Positions 56,527 to 64,000 of a stretch of DNA of 64,000 bases are shown one piece after another. A program made the translations under genes and the position numbers. Positions within the stretch are counted from its first letter, which is position 1; each line of letters begins with the position of its first letter. The notes below the pieces were generated by a model. It did not search any database, was not told where the DNA came from, and saw only the letters and a list, made by a program, of their open reading frames with translations. This stretch comes from Nitrososphaerota archaeon (GTDB taxonomy: Archaea; Thermoproteota; Nitrososphaeria; Nitrososphaerales; Nitrosopumilaceae): the NCBI GenBank assembly GCA_028867675.1, contig JAGWGA010000002.1, forward strand, positions 28,097-92,096, in the 5' to 3' direction.

Positions 56527-58086
56527 ATGGAATCAAATGCAACAAACAATACTGACAATATTTTGCTTGAACATTTTCAAAAAGAGATATGGAGTAAGGT
56601 TCCACATATAGAAAAAACAGATGGGGGCAAAATTGTCAACGCGACACCTCTGATAGACATTACTTATGATTTGAAGGAATGTGCAAAAAAACAGTTTAGT
56701 CTAAATCTTGATGATAAAGATTTACGAGTTTTTGGAAAATTCGATTCTAACTTGCTAGCAGGCTCAATCAAAGTAAGACCGGCAGTAAACATAATTCACG
56801 ATGCCATAGTTACAGGGAATCTTAAGAGTGGGCAGACAGTTTTTGAAGCTACGTCAGGTAACTTTGGAATTGCCCTTGGGCAGTTATCTAAAATTGGTTT
56901 AGATGTAGTTGCACTGGTATCAAGAAAGCTTCAAGAAGGAGTTTTTGAGGAGTTGAGGAATGAAAAAATACGAATCATAAATCTCGACATGGATATTTGT
57001 CCCGCTCCAGGAATGAAAGATAGTCCAAACGTATTGGCTGCAAGAGCAACAGCTGCTAATATTAGATCACAGTTATTGGAGCTTGGATTTGATCCAACCA
57101 TTTTCGATAACGCGAGTACTGAAGTACAATCACTTCTTGCTAAACAAGACATCATTAATTTAGCAAAACTTCTTGCAAAGATCTACAACTGTTTTTGTCC
57201 AGAGCAGTATGATAACGAAATGAATATTGATGTACATAGAAAAGTTACCGCTGCAGAAATAGATCAACAGTTACATGAAAATGGACAATCGTTAGAAGAC
57301 TTCAGAATTGTCTGTACATTTGGTACTGGAGGCACATCTGGTGGCTTGAGTAGATATGTATTTGAAAAATATGCAAAAAAGGCACTTCATGTGGTATTCC
57401 CGCTTGGCAATCAAGATGTTGCAGGAATTAGGACACGAAGTAAAGCATTTGGTTTGAAGTTTTATGAGCCTGAGAAATATGCAGCAGAGCATGAAGTAGA
57501 TTTTGAGCAGGCAAAACACTTGTTAAAGTTTTTTGTAGATAAAGGATACGACATGGGCGAAAGTAGTGCCCTTGCACTATATGCAGTAATGCAGATGGCA
57601 AACTTTGGAGGTTTTGGAGGAAAGTTTGTTGTAATAGTTGCAGACGGAATTCAAAAATACAAAAAGAATTTGGAAGCAATGGAAAAGAAACAGAGTAGAG
57701 TGGAGGTTTCCTTGCAGGAAGCTGTGTCAAATGTAGGAGATTATGACAAAGTAATCTGGATTCATACGCAGTATACTCCACGTGAGGAAGGAATAGAAAT
57801 GATTGCAAAAACTCTAGGTGTTGATAAAAGTAAAATCTTTGTACCAAAGGCAAGAGATGTAGAACAACTATTATCAACTCAACAAATTCCTGATGAGTTG
57901 AATAAAGCACTTGAAGGAACTCACAAGTCATTACTTGTATGTATGGCAGGATACACTTCCATGAATGCTGTCAAGGTACTTGCAGGCAAAGGCATTTCAA
58001 CTGAAAGTTTGACTGGAGGAATACAAGCAATCTCTCAAGGAAAGGGTAAACAAATTCCTGAATTGATAAAAGTAGCTACAGAATAG
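56527..58086 (+). CDS. PLP-dependent enzyme of the cysteine synthase/threonine synthase fold, with C-terminal extension
   Basis: The fold-type II PLP lysine is in LAGSIKVRPAVNIIHDAI, the phosphate loop is EATSGNFGIALGQLS, and TFGTGGTSGGLSRYV binds the cofactor phosphate. About 120 residues beyond the usual 320-400 form an added C-terminal domain (ISTQ/TQYTPREEGIEMIAKT). This could be a cysteine synthase-like or a related lyase; the track start (ATG 56527) fits a TTTTATAAG TATA box at 56488. Substrate undetermined. Confidence 0.8.
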   Translation: MESNATNNTDNILLEHFQKEIWSKVPHIEKTDGGKIVNATPLIDITYDLKECAKKQFSLNLDDKDLRVFGKFDSNLLAGSIKVRPAVNIIHDAIVTGNLKSGQTVFEATSGNFGIALGQLSKIGLDVVALVSRKLQEGVFEELRNEKIRIINLDMDICPAPGMKDSPNVLAARATAANIRSQLLELGFDPTIFDNASTEVQSLLAKQDIINLAKLLAKIYNCFCPEQYDNEMNIDVHRKVTAAEIDQQLHENGQSLEDFRIVCTFGTGGTSGGLSRYVFEKYAKKALHVVFPLGNQDVAGIRTRSKAFGLKFYEPEKYAAEHEVDFEQAKHLLKFFVDKGYDMGESSALALYAVMQMANFGGFGGKFVVIVADGIQKYKKNLEAMEKKQSRVEVSLQEAVSNVGDYDKVIWIHTQYTPREEGIEMIAKTLGVDKSKIFVPKARDVEQLLSTQQIPDELNKALEGTHKSLLVCMAGYTSMNAVKVLAGKGISTESLTGGIQAISQGKGKQIPELIKVATE

Positions 58087-58117
58087 TTTTAAATACAAAT
58101 ATCAGACGACCCTCATT

Positions 58118-58261
58118 ATGCCAGTTGACCCAGTATGTGGAATTGAGTTGGATGAAAGTCTTGCTCTAGTACATGAATACAAAGGAAAAAAGTATTATTT
58201 TTGCTGTCATGGTTGCAAAAGAATTTTTGTCAAAAAACCTAACAAGTGGAAGAAAAACTAG
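58118..58261 (+). CDS. Small YHS-domain protein (not in the ORF track)
   Basis: A 47-residue protein that is almost only a YHS domain: MPVDPVCGIELDES at the start, then YYFCCHGCKRIF, and KKPNKWKKN. YHS domains bind metals, often copper or zinc, in transport or chaperone systems, which would suit an organism rich in copper enzymes. A TTTTAAATA box is positioned for the ATG. It shares its CTAG stop with the next gene. Confidence 0.85.
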   Translation: MPVDPVCGIELDESLALVHEYKGKKYYFCCHGCKRIFVKKPNKWKKN

Positions 58262-59208
58262 ATAGGATAACTTCCACACATTCGACAAAAATGTGAGTTT
58301 CTAGTTATAGAATAACTACAATTAGGGCAAGCGACATCAGACTTTTCAAGAGCAGATGGCATCTCAAAATATTTTCTATATATTTCATAATAATAAAGCG
58401 ATTCTTTTGAAAAAAGTTTCACTTTTTCTTTTTCAGAATAGTGTTTTGATTTCTCAAGAAAGACTGTATCAGGTATCATGGAATCAAAAAAAGATGTCAG
58501 CCCACTAGTGCCAGAACCATCCTGCATTGCAGATTTTTCTCTCCAAACTATCGAATTAGGAAGACTGTTTTCAAATGCCTTGCGTAAAATCCATTTTCCA
58601 TACTTTTTTCCGTTTTCCTCATGTATCTTCAGATCAGATGAGATTTTTTTTGCATACTCGACTACTTTATCATCAAGAAATGGTGTATGTAATGAAATAC
58701 CAATCGATTGTGCTATAGATCTTGAAGGATAATGCATTACATTCCATATCCTTTCAAGATCTTTGTCTAATTCTTTACCTGTTAATCGTTTAAAGAAATT
58801 ATACCCTGCAAAAAGTTCATCTGCGCCATCTCCAGTCATGATTGATTTACATCCTGATGCTTTGGCAGTTTTCATTGTGATATACATTACAACATTGTTT
58901 CGAATCTCTATAGGATTGAATACTTTGAGAATCTTGATAGTTTGTTCTATTGCAGATAACAGATCTTCGGCATAAGCTGCAATTACATCAAGTTGAAGAT
59001 TATTTGTTTTTGCTACAAGTTGAGCATATACTAGATCTGTTGAGGAAAAATCTTTTGCAATCAGAGCAAATGCTCTGACTTTTTTATTATTAATACAAGA
59101 GGCAAGAATGGAGCTATCAAGCCCTCCCGATAGAGCCAATGAATCAGATTTGCAATCTCGTGTAGCCTCCAATATCATTGCTCTAATTTTTGACATAATT
59201 TCTTGCAA
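58258..59208 (-). CDS. Asparagine-synthase-like ATP-pyrophosphatase with C-terminal zinc ribbon
   Basis: The PP-loop is SLALSGGLDSSILASC (residues 22-38), then IMTGDGADELFAGYNFFKR and LHTPFLDDKVVEYA, all as in AsnB. The class-II glutaminase domain is absent, so nitrogen must come from ammonia or another protein. The C-terminus adds CPNCSYSITRNSHFCRMCG, a zinc ribbon not present in AsnB. Length 316. It may amidate a different substrate; the true role is open. Confidence 0.7.
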   Translation of the reverse strand: MQEIMSKIRAMILEATRDCKSDSLALSGGLDSSILASCINNKKVRAFALIAKDFSSTDLVYAQLVAKTNNLQLDVIAAYAEDLLSAIEQTIKILKVFNPIEIRNNVVMYITMKTAKASGCKSIMTGDGADELFAGYNFFKRLTGKELDKDLERIWNVMHYPSRSIAQSIGISLHTPFLDDKVVEYAKKISSDLKIHEENGKKYGKWILRKAFENSLPNSIVWREKSAMQDGSGTSGLTSFFDSMIPDTVFLEKSKHYSEKEKVKLFSKESLYYYEIYRKYFEMPSALEKSDVACPNCSYSITRNSHFCRMCGSYPI

Positions 59209-59291
59209 CGCACAGATCTGTTTTGTACTGTAAAATAAGTCATCATGAAAAGAGGACTAGGTTTAAATATTTTATAACAACATTTTTTCTT

Positions 59292-59708
59292 ATGCTTCTT
59301 CCTTCAGAGATTGAAACCAAGACTCTCATCCCTGCATTAAGAGCAATTCTGGCAAAGAAGTTGATTGAAGAACACAAAATTAGAGAAGAAGAAGTTTCAA
59401 AACTTTTAGGAGTAACCCAAGCTGCAATAAGCAATTATGTAAGAGGCACAAGAGGCGATCCAGTTCTGATAAACAAGTTGTTGTCAGTAAAAGAAGTCTC
59501 AGATATGATAAATGATATTTCTAGCAATCTTGCTTCAAAAATGGCATATACTCCAGCTAGTCTCTCAAAATTCATAGGTCTTTGCAATTACATAAAATCT
59601 AGTCTTCTAATCTGTGATATTCATCACAAGCTTGAATCAAACATAGATGAGGCAGTTTGCAAAGAATGCGAAAATATGTTGTTAAAAGGTCCTGGCAGTT
59701 CGTACTAG
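59292..59708 (+). CDS. HTH regulator with C-terminal Cys/His motif
   Basis: A Cro/C1-type HTH (KLLGVTQAAISNYVRGTRGD, about residues 40-60) sits after a helical N-terminus. The C-terminal CDIHH and CKEC could bind metal. The preferred ATG is at 59292 (MLLPSEIETKT), 25 bases past TTTAAATATT; the track ATG at 59223 is upstream of that box. It may be a metal- or redox-responsive repressor. Targets unknown. Confidence 0.75.
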   Translation: MLLPSEIETKTLIPALRAILAKKLIEEHKIREEEVSKLLGVTQAAISNYVRGTRGDPVLINKLLSVKEVSDMINDISSNLASKMAYTPASLSKFIGLCNYIKSSLLICDIHHKLESNIDEAVCKECENMLLKGPGSSY

Positions 59709-60037
59709 TTTGTTTTTGTTATAGTAATTTTTATAATTGAAACCATTGGAGGTCCAGACTTGTCATTAGTCTCTTCACTATCTACAATAATGTCAAGAAT
59801 TTTTGAATTGCCTTTCATCATGTTTTCAGTTACAATGTTTGCAACAGCCACTGCAGTAGGTATTGATTGACCGCTAGCAACAAGGGTGACTGTTTTGTGC
59901 TTTACCAAATCTGTTAATAGATCAAGTGCACAAGGTACGATATCCTGTTGATGAATAGTAACTAATTTACCATCAGAGTTGGAGAAATTACCATTTAACT
60001 GCGTTTTATCTTCTATCAACAACTCTATCACCACCAT
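59705..60037 (-). CDS. Alba-like DNA/RNA-binding protein
   Basis: The C-terminal half has the Alba core: HKTVTLVASGQSIPTAVAVA, then NIVTENMMKGNSKILDIIVD. The N-terminal third is a variable extension. Alba proteins bind nucleic acids and compact chromatin in archaea. Length 110. Its stop shares CTAG with the HTH gene. Confidence 0.75.
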   Translation of the reverse strand: MVVIELLIEDKTQLNGNFSNSDGKLVTIHQQDIVPCALDLLTDLVKHKTVTLVASGQSIPTAVAVANIVTENMMKGNSKILDIIVDSEETNDKSGPPMVSIIKITITKTN

Positions 60038-60075
60038 TTATGCATTCTATTAAAGTCTTATCGACCATTCATCCA

Positions 60076-60582
60076 TTAATCAAAAAGATCGATTGGAATA
60101 TTTTGAAAGTCTCCATTTGGTAAAACTCTTCTAATAGTAATTGGAATTACACGCTTTTCAAGTTCTGCATAAGCAAGATCAAGTGATGTTGCAACATCTT
60201 TTGGGATAGCAATGAATGGTGGTGCACCTAATGACAATTGTAATGCCCTTGCACCAAGGATTCTGGCTTTTTCAAATCGAGTAAGTGTTGGAGGACCTAT
60301 CATAATCTTACCTTTTCCAGTCATTTCATATTCAACGGCTTCATGAATTGGGTCTACATCGATAATTTCACGAGCGTCAATTATCTTTCGTAGTCTCTCT
60401 TGTTCTTCAATCTCCTCTGCACTGAGTTCTTTCTTGCCTTTCTTTCCTGGCTTAACCTCTTCCTCTTCTTCAGATGGAACTTCGGTTGTCTCAACTACAA
60501 CAGGACCTATAACTGGCTCTTCTTCTTCAATGAGTTGAACCTCTTCAGTATCTGCAATAACTTCCTCAGGTTCATCCGACAT
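60076..60582 (-). CDS. rpoK: RNA polymerase subunit K (Rpb6 homologue) with acidic extension
   Basis: The C-terminal 90 residues are RpoK: PPTLTRFEKARILGARALQL, then LEKRVIPITIRRVLPNG. The N-terminal about 70 residues are highly acidic (EEVIADTEEVQLIEEEEPV) with a lysine-rich patch (KPGKKGKKELSAEE). The extension is longer than in most archaeal RpoK (about 60 residues) and resembles the acidic tail of eukaryotic Rpb6. Confidence 0.92.
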   Translation of the reverse strand: MSDEPEEVIADTEEVQLIEEEEPVIGPVVVETTEVPSEEEEEVKPGKKGKKELSAEEIEEQERLRKIIDAREIIDVDPIHEAVEYEMTGKGKIMIGPPTLTRFEKARILGARALQLSLGAPPFIAIPKDVATSLDLAYAELEKRVIPITIRRVLPNGDFQNIPIDLFD

Positions 60583-60633
60583 TGTGATGTTGGATAAAGA
60601 AACGTTATATATTCATAATCCTTCTCGACAAAA

Positions 60634-61020
60634 ATGAGCGTAGGCTCCGTTTCCAAGCAGGATCTAATCCTAACTCTAAAGGGAAAGACTAGTCTTAATT
60701 TAGAATTAAAGCGTCACTTGGCTCCAAAAACAGTTGGAACTATCATGAGATCCATTCCAATAGAAGGCAACGCCCACATGATTGGAAGTAGTATAGCATT
60801 CATGGATACAACTATTAGAGCAGGCGGAGAAAAATTACGAATTCAATTCAAAAAAGGAGATATCGGTTTCTTGGCATCAAATAGTTCAATCTGTTTTTTC
60901 ATGGACGATGTACCATCTATGAAACCAATGACATTAATTGGAAAAATTATGTCAAATCTAGAATCTTTGAAAGACGTAAAACCCGGAGATATATTTACAA
61001 TAACTCAGGCTGGAACATAG
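60634..61020 (+). CDS. Cyclophilin-like fold protein (TM1367/DUF369 type)
   Basis: A 128-residue beta-rich protein. KGDIGFLASNSSICFFMDDV with a late MTLIGKIMSNLESLKDVKPG and GDIFTI resemble the cyclophilin-like small-domain family, whose function is unsettled; the peptidyl-prolyl isomerase residues are not evident. It is convergent and overlapping with S25e. Confidence 0.6.
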   Translation: MSVGSVSKQDLILTLKGKTSLNLELKRHLAPKTVGTIMRSIPIEGNAHMIGSSIAFMDTTIRAGGEKLRIQFKKGDIGFLASNSSICFFMDDVPSMKPMTLIGKIMSNLESLKDVKPGDIFTITQAGT

Positions 61021-61316
61021 ATATGATGTCCACTATAGCCACCAATTCTTTTTACCGCACCTTTCTTTAACATATTTTGTAAAAATGCATTTGCTGCAGA
61101 TATCTTGACATTTGTTTGTCTTGACAATTCTTGAACTGTGAATACCTTAGCACCTTTAATGAAATTCATTGCTTGGGTTTCATCTACAATAACAGAGATG
61201 TTTATTTTTTGCTTCTGCTCTTTCTTATCTCCCTTCTTTTGACCTCCCTTCTTCTCAGCTTCTGCTGTCTGAGATTTTTCTGCTTGTGCAGGAGATTGTT
61301 TCTTTCCGCCGCCCAT
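61005..61316 (-). CDS. rps25e: Ribosomal protein S25e
   Basis: The basic, Lys/Gln-rich N-terminus (AEKKGGQKKGDKKEQKQK) is followed by the winged-helix S25e body: VFTVQELSRQTNVKISAANA and LLKKG-like NMLKKGAVKRIGGYSGHHIY. Length 103 is standard. It overlaps the preceding gene by 16 bases tail to tail. Confidence 0.93.
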   Translation of the reverse strand: MGGGKKQSPAQAEKSQTAEAEKKGGQKKGDKKEQKQKINISVIVDETQAMNFIKGAKVFTVQELSRQTNVKISAANAFLQNMLKKGAVKRIGGYSGHHIYVPA

Positions 61317-61396
61317 GCCTAATTCTTTTTCTGTCCTATTTATAAACGAACAAAATTTTGATAAATTCTAAATACTAGCTAAAGTTGCTTTTTGTC

Positions 61397-61684
61397 ATGG
61401 GCTTGGATGTCATAGAAGAAAAAAACCTAAACGATGTGATAACTTATGCCCTTGATTATCCAACCATGGTATTATCAGAAGCAAAATCTTGGCCTACTAC
61501 AAATCTTGAGGATTTTGCAGTCGGACTTTACATAGGACATATCGGGGGCGTATTCTTTGACGGATTTTTAAGAAGAAACAAACGATTTTTGGACTCGGAA
61601 GAGTATACTGATTTTCACACAATAATTTCAAAAAGAACAACAGAAATTAAATTAAAAATTCAAGCCCACTTGTACAAGAAATAA
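61397..61684 (+). CDS. Hypothetical protein
   Basis: A 95-residue helical protein without a recognised domain (DVIEEKNLNDVITYALDYP; GHIGGVFFDGFLRRNKRF). The track start adds MLFV; the ATG at 61397 is better placed from TCTAAATAC. It sits between S25e and DNA ligase; no link to either is visible. Confidence 0.55.
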   Translation: MGLDVIEEKNLNDVITYALDYPTMVLSEAKSWPTTNLEDFAVGLYIGHIGGVFFDGFLRRNKRFLDSEEYTDFHTIISKRTTEIKLKIQAHLYKK

Positions 61685-61721
61685 CTCAACCTTTTATTCC
61701 ACACCTTGTAAACATCGTCAG

Positions 61722-63488
61722 ATGAAATTCTCTCTTGTTGCAGATACCTTGAGGTACATGGAAGGTACAACAAAGAGATTAGAATTAACACAACATCTAG
61801 TAGACCTTTTTAAAATTACGCCTCCCGATATAATACCAAAAGTTGTTTATCTCCTACAAGGAAAACTCAGACCTGACCACGAAGGCGTTGAGATAGGCAT
61901 TGCAGAAAAGATTGCAATAAAGGCATTATCAAAATCATCTGGAATATCGGTCAAAAAAATAGACAGCGAGTATAAAGAGACGGGAGATTTTGGCCAGGTT
62001 GCATCAAAGATACTTGAACAAAAAACCCAGACTACATTTCTTAGCGAAGACATTACTGTGGAAAGAGTTTACGATACACTTTACAAAATTGCAGAACTCA
62101 AAGGTGCAAGATCCCAAGACATGAAGATGAAATACATCTCTAGTCTGTTAAATGATGCAACTCCGATAGAAGGAGGATTTATTGCAAAAATAATAACATC
62201 AAATCTTAGATTAGGAATAGCAGACTTTACAATACTTGATGCGCTGTCAATTGCATATACGGGTTCAAAAGAAAATAGACCTGTTTTAGAACATGCGTAT
62301 AATGTTTGCAGCGACTTGGGAAAAGTGGCTCAATCAGTTTCAAGTAATGGAGTAAATTCTTTGAAAGATTTTCAGGTAACAGTGTTCAATCCAATTCGCC
62401 CAATGCTTGCAGAGAGAGTAAAAAGTCCACAAGAGGCTCACGAGAAAATGGGTCCAGAGTTTGCATCAGAATACAAACTAGATGGAGAGCGAGTCCAAAT
62501 TCACAGACAAGATGAAAAAATTATTTTGTATTCACGTAGTCTTGAGAACATTACAAGCTATTATCCAGACATCGTAGAAAACATTGGCAAGTCTTTGAAA
62601 TCAAATGAAGTCATACTAGAGGCAGAAATTGTTGCAATAAATGATGACACCGGAGAGTTTCTTCCATTTCAGGAATTAATGCATAGGAGACGCAAGTACA
62701 AGATTGCAAAAGCAGTTCAAGAATATCCCATTACTGTAAATTTCTTTGACGTATTATTTTCCAACGGAAAGAGTTGCCTTGACATGTCATACAAGGAAAG
62801 AAGAAATCTTCTTGAGAAAATTGTAGTTGAAGATGCATTTGCAAAGGTAATGCCAATGACACTTGTGAAAACAGATAATGAGGTAGAAGACAGTTTGGAA
62901 AATGCAATAAACTCAGGGTGTGAGGGACTCATGCTCAAACAGCTTGATTCGCCCTATCGTGCTGGGGCAAGAGCAAGTAATTGGCTAAAACTTAAGCGTG
63001 AATACAGAAACGAATTGGGCGATAGTCTAGATCTAGTTGTAGTGGGAGCATTTTATGGAAGAGGTAGAAGAACCGGAAGATATGGTGCATTGTTATTATC
63101 AGCATATGATGATCAGGTTGATTCATTCCCTAGCATTTGTAAAGTTGGTACTGGGTTTACAGATGACAGTTTAGATCAGTTCTATCAAATTCTTTCAGAT
63201 AAAATTACTGTGAAAAAAGATCCAAGAATTGAAAGTGGTCTTGAGGCAGATGTATGGTTTGAGCCTGAAGTTGTAATAGAGATTGTTGCATCAGAGATAA
63301 CTCTAAGTCCAATTCACAAAGTAGCAATGGATAAAATTAGAAAAGGCAGTGGTCTTGCCTTGAGATTTCCAAAATTTACAGGAAAGATAAGATTTGAGAA
63401 AACATCTGAAAATGCAACTACAATTGATGAGATCTTAACTTTGTACAACAGCCAAAAACGTGTTGTCCAAGACGAAAGACAAAATTGA
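61722..63488 (+). CDS. lig: ATP-dependent DNA ligase
   Basis: Archaeal replicative ligase. The N-terminal DNA-binding domain (about residues 1-225) precedes the adenylation site EYKLDGERVQIHR (catalytic Lys near 251), then ILEAEIVAIND, EGLMLKQLDSPYRAG and WLKLKREY. The C-terminal OB domain ends in LRFPKF. Length (588) is normal. It would seal the gaps left after UvrABC and replication. Confidence 0.97.
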   Translation: MKFSLVADTLRYMEGTTKRLELTQHLVDLFKITPPDIIPKVVYLLQGKLRPDHEGVEIGIAEKIAIKALSKSSGISVKKIDSEYKETGDFGQVASKILEQKTQTTFLSEDITVERVYDTLYKIAELKGARSQDMKMKYISSLLNDATPIEGGFIAKIITSNLRLGIADFTILDALSIAYTGSKENRPVLEHAYNVCSDLGKVAQSVSSNGVNSLKDFQVTVFNPIRPMLAERVKSPQEAHEKMGPEFASEYKLDGERVQIHRQDEKIILYSRSLENITSYYPDIVENIGKSLKSNEVILEAEIVAINDDTGEFLPFQELMHRRRKYKIAKAVQEYPITVNFFDVLFSNGKSCLDMSYKERRNLLEKIVVEDAFAKVMPMTLVKTDNEVEDSLENAINSGCEGLMLKQLDSPYRAGARASNWLKLKREYRNELGDSLDLVVVGAFYGRGRRTGRYGALLLSAYDDQVDSFPSICKVGTGFTDDSLDQFYQILSDKITVKKDPRIESGLEADVWFEPEVVIEIVASEITLSPIHKVAMDKIRKGSGLALRFPKFTGKIRFEKTSENATTIDEILTLYNSQKRVVQDERQN

Positions 63489-63558
63489 AAAATTCATTCT
63501 TGTTTTCCCAGTATTTACGCAAGGATTATTAGCCGCAGGTCTAGTTTAAAAACTCTAG

Positions 63559-64000
63559 ATGTATAGCGGAGAACTTGAAGTTCAAGCAAAGCGAAAGGCC
63601 CTTGCCGTTTTACAAGACGAAATAAACAGAATTCTCAACGCTGTACGAGATCTATCAATTCTGCCTGGTTTGATTATCAAGGCAGACAAATCTGAGATAA
63701 AACAAGTACTTGAGAGAATAAAGAATACTGAAGATGAAGTAGAAGCTCTTCGTAGGAAAATCACTCGAGAGATTTCAGATGTTGGCGGTCTCATGATGAA
63801 CAGAGAGAATCTTTTGAATTCGGCATACACAATGGATGAAATTGCAGGATACATTACGGGCATTGCCTTCAAACTCTCAAATATCAAAGCTGCTACACTC
63901 AAAAAAGAAAAGCTCGATAAAGATCTCACAGAATTAATAGAATTGGCAGTAGACCAAATTCACAAAATTAATGAGATTATCAGAGCACTTGCAAGCAACA
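63559..64000 (+). CDS. DUF47/PhoU-like protein (partial, cut by the window end)
   Basis: The first 147 residues are visible, ending in the middle of the frame. Long helices with a repeated heptad (ITREISDVGGLMMNRENLLN; YTMDEIAGYITGIAFKLSNI) match the DUF47/PhoU-like group, often linked to phosphate transport regulation. The start ATG at 63559 follows GTTTAAAAACTC. The C-terminal part lies outside the window, so the family call is moderate. Confidence 0.6.
   Translation, partial: MYSGELEVQAKRKALAVLQDEINRILNAVRDLSILPGLIIKADKSEIKQVLERIKNTEDEVEALRRKITREISDVGGLMMNRENLLNSAYTMDEIAGYITGIAFKLSNIKAATLKKEKLDKDLTELIELAVDQIHKINEIIRALASN

Noticed and set aside
57292-57931. Minus-strand ORFs in the PLP gene (57292-57519, 57428-57931)
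   Set aside because: They are Cys/Leu/His-rich antisense shadows of a gene with a clear PLP pattern; no start context.
1-64000. Mobile elements, prophage, CRISPR array or defence island
   Set aside because: I read for transposases, integrases, repeats with regular spacing and terminal inverted repeats and found none; gene content is core.

Overview
The window is a gene-dense stretch of about 64 kb from an AT-rich archaeal genome. It most likely comes from a marine ammonia-oxidising Nitrososphaerota (Thaumarchaeota) of the Nitrosopumilus type. Evidence for this: archaeal and eukaryotic-type information genes (ribosomal L40e and S25e, RNA polymerase subunit K, an Alba-like protein, ATP-dependent DNA ligase, archaeal-type triosephosphate isomerase); a CdvC/Vps4 division ATPase; the methylmalonyl-CoA mutase/epimerase set used in the thaumarchaeal 3-hydroxypropionate/4-hydroxybutyrate cycle; bacterial-type uvrBAC, which this lineage carries; and many TATA boxes about 25 bases upstream of leaderless ATG, GTG or TTG starts. 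I see no rRNA, tRNA, CRISPR array, prophage or insertion sequence. This is chromosomal backbone.

Layout. 0-9 kb: the end of an unrecognised gene, an F420-type (LLM) oxidoreductase, a small membrane protein, a PNPOx-fold protein, and a uvrB-uvrA-uvrC operon with overlapping genes. 9-16 kb: an MBL-fold exonuclease-like protein, purN, small hypothetical proteins, folD with a 5-formyl-THF cyclo-ligase, purD, a SWIM-type protein and a metallophosphoesterase. Together these form a purine and one-carbon neighbourhood. 16-21 kb: carA-carB, where carB is interrupted near its 5' end by a 22-base insertion. 21-23 kb: an operon of two coiled-coil/ESCRT-III-like proteins with cdvC. 23-29 kb: a TrmB-type regulator, a secreted protein with a possible operator, IleRS and a candidate structured ncRNA. 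29-33 kb: sucC-sucD, L40e, triosephosphate isomerase, MscL and an HTH-CBS regulator. 33-40 kb: the methylmalonyl-CoA mutase cluster, ilvC, a TPR protein and a beta-hydroxyacid dehydrogenase. 40-49 kb: an MFS transporter, MetRS, S-adenosylhomocysteinase, a Rieske protein, NadE, CysRS, a YchF-type GTPase and a CoA-binding protein. 49-52 kb: a winged-helix membrane protein, three tandem secreted paralogues with a shared promoter design, a thioredoxin-fold protein and BirA. 52-58 kb: an agmatinase-family protein, DUF2203, a UbiA prenyltransferase, an aldo/keto reductase, a PLP enzyme and a YHS protein. 58-64 kb: an asparagine-synthase-like protein with a zinc ribbon, an HTH protein, Alba, RpoK, a cyclophilin-like protein, S25e, DNA ligase and the start of a DUF47/PhoU-like gene.

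Genes here work in several sets: nucleotide excision repair (uvrBAC, with DNA ligase elsewhere in the window); purine, pyrimidine and folate synthesis (purN, purD, folD, FCL, carAB); carbon fixation and central carbon (mcm cluster, sucCD, tpi, birA for the biotin carboxylase); the methyl cycle (MetRS, ahcY); and cell division (cdvC operon). Convergent neighbours are packed so tightly that several pairs share a palindromic stop tetramer.

The observations most worth following up are the 22-base insertion in carB, the GC-rich hairpin RNA candidate near 29.0 kb, the cdvC operon with its two companions, and the family of three secreted proteins near 50 kb. All calls come from reading the sequence only. 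No database search or folding program was run.
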